Positions 59,815 through 64,000 of a stretch of DNA of 64,000 bases are shown piece after piece; the first letter of the stretch is position 1, and each line of letters begins with the position of its first letter. The translations under genes and the position numbers were made by a program. Source of the stretch: Earliella scabrosa (Eukaryota > Basidiomycota > Agaricomycetes > Polyporales > Polyporaceae); the NCBI GenBank assembly GCA_022605405.1, contig JABYQQ010000001.1:2728001-2792000 (forward strand), in the 5' to 3' direction. Below the pieces are notes generated by a model that was given only the letters and a program-made list of their open reading frames with translations, had not been told where the DNA came from and made no database searches.

Positions 59815-62800
59815 CTAATCTTCTTCGGCCTCCTCGGGCTCTCCTAGCCCTTCGTCCTCAAACGTCTCCTCGCTCTCCTCCATCTCGCGGATTCGTCTCG
59901 CGTCGACATCTAAGTCCTCCATCCTAAAAGGTATGGGGCTCTTCCTCGCGAGATACGGGATTAGTCGAAACGCGGCGATAGGGCGATCGTGTACGGCGCC
60001 GTCGAGCTCCGCGACGATGTAAGCGCCGCCCCGGTTGCGCGAGATGACCACCAGCGGACCCAAGTACCGCGCGCGCATTTTGCGGTTCAACGACTTCTCG
60101 ATCGCAGTATTCCGCATGAGGACCAGACGACCGGGCTTGAAGTCGAAAGCCTTTGTCGTATGCGCGTGGTGTTCCTCGTACAGTTCCGCGGCGCGAACTC
60201 GGCTCGCGTAGACCTTCGAGCGCAGTCGCGAGATTTGCTCGGGGCGCTTCTGCAGGGCGATCGCGCGCTGGGTGATGAGCTCGGTGGTCGAGATCATTTT
60301 GTTAGCCGTCGGCAAGAGGTAGGTTGCTTCCGCGATGTCGAGGGGCATGATCGGGTGCGTGCCTGTGACTGCATAGTATGGCGAGCAGCCCATTCGGCGT
60401 CGAACAGTGATCCGGTCCGCCCAGAGGACAGAGTAGACTCGCGAGACCCACTGACTCGGGTCTCCCTCGCAGGCCTTGTAGAGTGCGTCGCGTACGTGGA
60501 AGTGCGGGCGCTCGACAATTCCGTTCGCCTGCGAGTTGTAGCCTGAGATCCGAATGTGGTAGACGTGGTAGGTCTTCGCGATGTACTCGAGCGCGGCGAC
60601 AAAGGGCGTCCCGTTGTCCGAGATGATCTCGCAGACGGCGCCCCAGCGACAAAGCAAGTCCTGGTAGATCCAGTCGCCGATCGCCTTCGCGGTCTGCGCC
60701 GTGCTCGCGCGTCCTTCGCAGTAGGTCGTCATCGCGCAGCGCGCGTGGAAGAAGTATCGGTACCGCCCCGGCATCTCCATGCAGTCGACGTGCACACGCA
60801 TCATCGGGGGCGCGGGGATGGGGACCGTTGGGGGAATGCGAACTTTGGTGGTCTGTCGCACTTGGCACTGATGGCACGACCGCACGTACCACGCGATGTC
60901 CGCCTTCATCTCGGGCCACCAGAAGCGGTCCGCGAGGAAAGAGGTTGTCGCGGCAATCCCGCGGTGTCCGACGTAGTCGTGCATCTCGACGAGCGCTTGA
61001 GGTCGCTTCTCCGCCTCGAGGACGCGACGATGGTGCCCATCGCGTCCTACTTTCCACAGGCGGTCGTCGCGGAGGAAAAACTGGGAAGCGTACTTCGCGA
61101 ACTTATCTGCCTCGCGTGATTCCATCGCGGGTCGTTCGCCAGTCGCGAGCCAGTGTTTGACTTCTTCGATTCTGAAGTCGAAGTCGCGCGCGATCGCGGT
61201 TCGCGGAAAGTCGCTGTACGGCGGCGGCGCGATCACAGGGAGCTTCGCGGCGGTTCCGCTCGTCTGCTGCATGAGAGTCTCGACTTCGTCGATGCTTCGC
61301 GGGACTGAGAAGTCGATCGCAGCGTCCCCGAGTCGCGGAGGAGGGTTTATAAGGTGCATGAAGCCGTACATATTGTCGACCCAGTCCTCAAACTCCTCCC
61401 CGTCGTCCTCGTCGGGCTTGTCGTCTGGCTGCGCGGGTCGTCTGCTGAGGCCGTCCGGGGTATGGCTCTTTCCCGGAACGTGCACGAGGTCGAAGTGGAA
61501 CATCTTGATCGCGATGATCCAGCGATTCATCACCGCAGATGGCGCGACGTCAGGGTTCGCGAGCATGTCCTTAATCGCGGTCGCGTCCGTCTCGACGACG
61601 AGCTTGCGCACGCCTACCAAGTGGAAGCGGAGCGCGCGAAGCGCGCGGAAAAGACCGTAGAGTTCGAGTTTCGGCTGCGAGAATCTCGCTTCGCGATCGT
61701 TCAGGGTGATGGAACAGAACCTGCTGTAGTAGCGCTTCCTCGGGTCCTCTTGGTCCTCTTGACATAAGTGGAAGCCGACCGCGATCTTAGACGTATCGAC
61801 GGACAGAATCACGGGAGCGTCAGACTCGTAGTCGATCGCGCGGAGCGCCGGAGACGCGAGGAGCGCGTCCTTGAGGGTCTGCATTGCGAGCTCTTGTTCC
61901 GGGCCCCATTCGAACTGCGCGTCCTTTCGCAGAAGACGGTTGAGAGGGTGCGCCTTCGTCGCGTAGTCCTTGATAAAGATCCTCGCGACTCCGACGGTCC
62001 CTAGGAAAGCGCGAACCTCAGACACATTGGCACACGGGCCCCAGTTCAGGACAGCCTCGACGCCTTTCGGTTCCGGGACGCGACCTTCCGGGGTGCAGTG
62101 GTGTCCGACCGCGGTGAACTCCGGCGCTGCGCACCGAATCTTCTTCCCGCTGAAGGTGCCTCCTGCGTGCTTGACTCGCTGAACGATCCGATTGACGTCC
62201 TGCAGATGCTCCCACACGTAGCGCCGAACTCCGGGATTCTCGGGGATCATCTCGTAGGTTCCGTCCTCGCGGCGGTATGCGCTCGCGGGACCGATCACCG
62301 TAACGTCGTCGATGTAGGGGATAGTGTACGCGGGGATCTCGGGTTGTAGGATGAAGGTTACGTCGTCGTGGAATATGGGAACTGAGTTCGCCCAGCCCAT
62401 AGGAAGTGTGGTGAGGCGCATCGCGCCGAAGGGTGTTTGGAAGGTGGTAAGGTCTCGCGACTCTTCTTCGAGCTCGCGTTCGTCATAGCCGACGTAGAGA
62501 TCGAGCGTGGTTCCGCAGGCGCGTCCCGCGAATCTCTCCGCCATATGGTCGGGGATCGGGGGCACGCCGCTGTGCTGAATCGTGACCTTGTTTAGCGGCT
62601 CGAGCGAATGGACGATGCGGATGTTCCCGTCCTTCTTGAGCACGCAGAACCATCGCGACCGGTAGGACGCGTTTGACGGCTCGTAAACTCCGGAGTCGAT
62701 CTTCTTGCGGATGAGCGCGATGACCTGATTGTAGATGCCGGGAGGGATGGGGAAGTTCTTCTCGATCCACGGAACATGCGGGATGACCGCGAGCTTAACC

Positions 62801-63636
62801 GGCGGGAACATGTCGCGACGGAAGTGCCCGCGCTCGGAGTCCTCCCAAGCGAAGCCCTCGTTCTGCTTGCACATCAAGTCGTCGAAGATCGCGAGTTCCT
62901 CGGGCGTCAGCCACTCCGCGTGATCCTCGTGCAGCTTCTCGCGACGCTCCGCGGTGTAACGTCCGGTGGGTTCGAAAGGTTTGGGGTTGGGGTCTAGTGT
63001 AGGCATGTTCTCGAGAGGGTCGCCGACGTGGTTTCGGACGATGCGGAAGTGTTGTGGGAGCTCGGTCGGCTTAGGGTTGACCTTGAGCGCTACCGGTTTG
63101 TACTTCTTTTTCGTCTTCAGCAGTACTTCGACCTCCTCCTCTTCGCATGTGGGAGTCGCAGGACGGCCGTCCGGCTTCGCTTCGCGGGGTCTCGAATACG
63201 AACCTGATCGCGAGCGCACCGGACGCCGTCCGAGAGATTTCGTAGGGTAGACAGGCCTGACGCGCCCACGTGATCGCGTCCCGCGGATCGCGTCTGTAGG
63301 CGCTCGGGTATCTGGTGTCGCGCGACCGCGCTCCGGCTCGGAAGTCGTCGCATGAGGGGTATCGGTCGCGCGGGTAGAGTCGAGGGAAACCGAAACTCGA
63401 GACTGAGAGTTGAGATATGTATGGATTTCTGGTTTTACGCTGGGGTCGTCGCTCGCTAATAAATACGCTTCTTGGATCGCGGTAGCTGAGGTATCTTCGA
63501 GGGCTCTATGCGCGGTGACGTATATCTGCCTCGTTTTCGCGTCGTAGTCCAGGACGAGGGCCACCTCTCCCTGACCGGAAATCAGATCATCGAAGTCCGA
63601 AAACCCGCGCGCGACGTCTGCGATTGTTTCGGGCCT
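59815..63636 (-). CDS. Ty3/Gypsy reverse transcriptase - RNase H - integrase polyprotein (-1 frame)
   Basis: Open from just after a frame stop at 63639-63637 to TAA at 59815-59817; numbering below counts from the GTG at 63564. Low-complexity basic leader to about residue 150; RT with LDLYVGY (Asp355), LPMGWANSV and catalytic YIDD at 417-420; RNase H with SVDTSKIAVGFHL (Asp590), Glu634 in KLELYGLF and Asp660 in VETDATAI; integrase zinc domain H862-x4-H867 with C897-x2-C900; DDE core Asp927, Asp983 (ISDNGTPF) and Glu1018 (NGIVERP), 35 apart. A GPY/F-like module follows (YLGPLVVISRNRGGAYIVAE) and an acidic tail; no chromodomain. Every catalytic residue is present and no stop or frame break interrupts it, so the element may be recently active. 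Expression requires the -1 shift at 63600-63606. Confidence 0.95.
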   Translation of the reverse strand, partial: RPETIADVARGFSDFDDLISGQGEVALVLDYDAKTRQIYVTAHRALEDTSATAIQEAYLLASDDPSVKPEIHTYLNSQSRVSVSLDSTRATDTPHATTSEPERGRATPDTRAPTDAIRGTRSRGRVRPVYPTKSLGRRPVRSRSGSYSRPREAKPDGRPATPTCEEEEVEVLLKTKKKYKPVALKVNPKPTELPQHFRIVRNHVGDPLENMPTLDPNPKPFEPTGRYTAERREKLHEDHAEWLTPEELAIFDDLMCKQNEGFAWEDSERGHFRRDMFPPVKLAVIPHVPWIEKNFPIPPGIYNQVIALIRKKIDSGVYEPSNASYRSRWFCVLKKDGNIRIVHSLEPLNKVTIQHSGVPPIPDHMAERFAGRACGTTLDLYVGYDERELEEESRDLTTFQTPFGAMRLTTLPMGWANSVPIFHDDVTFILQPEIPAYTIPYIDDVTVIGPASAYRREDGTYEMIPENPGVRRYVWEHLQDVNRIVQRVKHAGGTFSGKKIRCAAPEFTAVGHHCTPEGRVPEPKGVEAVLNWGPCANVSEVRAFLGTVGVARIFIKDYATKAHPLNRLLRKDAQFEWGPEQELAMQTLKDALLASPALRAIDYESDAPVILSVDTSKIAVGFHLCQEDQEDPRKRYYSRFCSITLNDREARFSQPKLELYGLFRALRALRFHLVGVRKLVVETDATAIKDMLANPDVAPSAVMNRWIIAIKMFHFDLVHVPGKSHTPDGLSRRPAQPDDKPDEDDGEEFEDWVDNMYGFMHLINPPPRLGDAAIDFSVPRSIDEVETLMQQTSGTAAKLPVIAPPPYSDFPRTAIARDFDFRIEEVKHWLATGERPAMESREADKFAKYASQFFLRDDRLWKVGRDGHHRRVLEAEKRPQALVEMHDYVGHRGIAATTSFLADRFWWPEMKADIAWYVRSCHQCQVRQTTKVRIPPTVPIPAPPMMRVHVDCMEMPGRYRYFFHARCAMTTYCEGRASTAQTAKAIGDWIYQDLLCRWGAVCEIISDNGTPFVAALEYIAKTYHVYHIRISGYNSQANGIVERPHFHVRDALYKACEGDPSQWVSRVYSVLWADRITVRRRMGCSPYYAVTGTHPIMPLDIAEATYLLPTANKMISTTELITQRAIALQKRPEQISRLRSKVYASRVRAAELYEEHHAHTTKAFDFKPGRLVLMRNTAIEKSLNRKMRARYLGPLVVISRNRGGAYIVAELDGAVHDRPIAAFRLIPYLARKSPIPFRMEDLDVDARRIREMEESEETFEDEGLGEPEEAEED

Positions 63637-64000
63637 TCACCTCGCGCATACGTCGGTAGGGTGAGCTCGCGGCGCGAGTTCGGACAACGAACGGTGATCG
63701 TCTGACGACCGTCTGGCTTATTGACTACGGTGCCGGAGACTAAGACGTCGAAGGGTCGACCGAGGAGGACGTCGTAAGAGGCGTTCCGCACGACGTGCAT
63801 CTGTAGGTAGACGACGACTCCGGGGCCGAGTTCGACTGCGACGTTCCTCGCGAGACCGAGCGTAGGGTCGACTGTGCCGTTCGCGCTGACCATCCGCAGA
63901 CTAGAGGACGGGTCGTAAGGGATCTTGAGCTCGAAGCACTTCGCCTCGCTGATCGCGACAATCTGCGAGCCCGGGTCGAGAACGCATTCGGTCGGGACGT
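63582..64000 (-). CDS. Ty3/Gypsy aspartic protease, 3' part (5' end beyond window)
   Basis: Enters from the right edge in the upstream frame: CVLDPGSQIVAISEAKCFEL, with DPGSQ as a variant of the D-T/S-G catalytic motif, then LRMVSANGTVDPTLGLARNV, VVVYLQMHVVRNASYDVLLG and RPFDVLVSGTVV, a retropepsin-like pattern ending with the family VLLGRPF flap-strand motif. Stop TGA 63584-63582. Gag and its boundary with protease are outside the window. The following RT frame is -1 relative to this one. Confidence 0.85.
   Translation of the reverse strand, partial: VPTECVLDPGSQIVAISEAKCFELKIPYDPSSSLRMVSANGTVDPTLGLARNVAVELGPGVVVYLQMHVVRNASYDVLLGRPFDVLVSGTVVNKPDGRQTITVRCPNSRRELTLPTYARGEGPKQSQTSRAGFRTSMI
63600..63606 (-). 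promoter_or_regulatory. Putative -1 ribosomal frameshift heptamer G GGT TTT
   Basis: On the minus strand the protease frame reads GCG GGT TTT CGG, so the heptamer is G GGT TTT, an exact X XXY YYZ site. After slipping, decoding continues with TCG GAC TTC in the RT frame. It lies inside the 55-nt window where both frames are open (63636-63582), 16 nt before the protease stop. Confidence 0.6.

Larger units (their letters stand above)
55350..64000 (-). mobile_element. Large Ty3/Gypsy LTR retroelement with antisense accessory cassette (truncated by window edge)
   Basis: Minus-strand protease, reverse transcriptase, RNase H and integrase run from the right edge to 59815. The rest, 55350-59814, holds three plus-strand genes, bracketed by two copies of a polypurine-tract-like motif at 55352-55365 and 59755-59768. 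The whole block shares a distinctive CpG- and TCGCGA-rich composition unlike the host genes to the left. Treating it as one element is inference; the 5' LTR, primer-binding site and gag are outside the window. Confidence 0.55.

Overview
The window is genomic DNA from a filamentous basidiomycete, very probably a white-rot agaricomycete of the Polyporales type. The evidence is gene structure (many short exons, introns mostly of about 50-60 nt with GT..AG ends and CTAAC/CTGAC-like branch sites), high GC, a secreted short-type manganese peroxidase, a secreted rhamnogalacturonan hydrolase, and a Ty3/Gypsy retroelement with a basidiomycete-style accessory cassette. All species-level statements are inference.

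Layout. 0-10.7 kb is accessory DNA: two diverged copies of an unrecognised multi-exon gene (17-1177 and 5026-6385), a 1.1-kb foldback element with 174-nt identical inverted repeats flanked by TA (2365-3464), a probable membrane protein (6923-8307, minus), a CoA-binding-domain protein (9011-9622, minus) and a short interstitial telomere-like tract. 11-22.5 kb is core: a CLIP-170 type microtubule plus-end protein (11010-15820, minus), mitochondrial ribosomal protein bL34m (16164-16544), a CLASP-like TOG protein (16838-19520, minus), trans-3-hydroxy-L-proline dehydratase (20033-21375) and an OM14-like mitochondrial outer-membrane protein (21512-22473). 23.5-28.6 kb holds the manganese peroxidase, a mucin-like single-pass surface protein and a small gene relic lacking a start codon. 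28.8-33.9 kb is a convergent pair of translation-initiation genes, eIF3c and eIF2B-gamma. 34.8-46.5 kb holds rhamnogalacturonan hydrolase, a GCK-III/Nak1-Kic1 type kinase, APS kinase, pyroglutamyl peptidase I and the Mgs1/WRNIP1 AAA+ ATPase. 46.9-52.4 kb is one long gene for a SUV39/Clr4-type histone methyltransferase with a huge disordered N-terminus; its SET exons are strikingly CpG-free.

From about 54.4 kb to the right edge the DNA changes style (very CpG-rich, TCGCGA-rich). A Ty3/Gypsy protease-RT-RNaseH-integrase reads leftward from beyond the window's right edge and ends at 59815; its protease and RT frames meet at a textbook -1 slippery heptamer. Beyond the pol stop, in the opposite (plus) orientation, lie three tandem intact genes (55446-56032, 56211-56855, 57089-59083), the last with a Zn2Cys6-like cysteine cluster. 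The trio is bracketed by two copies of a polypurine-tract-like sequence. My leading hypothesis for a new system is that this is one large LTR element carrying an antisense three-gene accessory cassette.

Functional links: CLIP and CLASP homologues act together at microtubule plus ends; eIF3c and eIF2B-gamma serve the same initiation pathway; the APS kinase promoter has a TCACGTG sulfur-gene box and the Mgs1 promoter has two MluI (ACGCGT) boxes. The peroxidase and rhamnogalacturonan hydrolase are extracellular plant-biomass enzymes.
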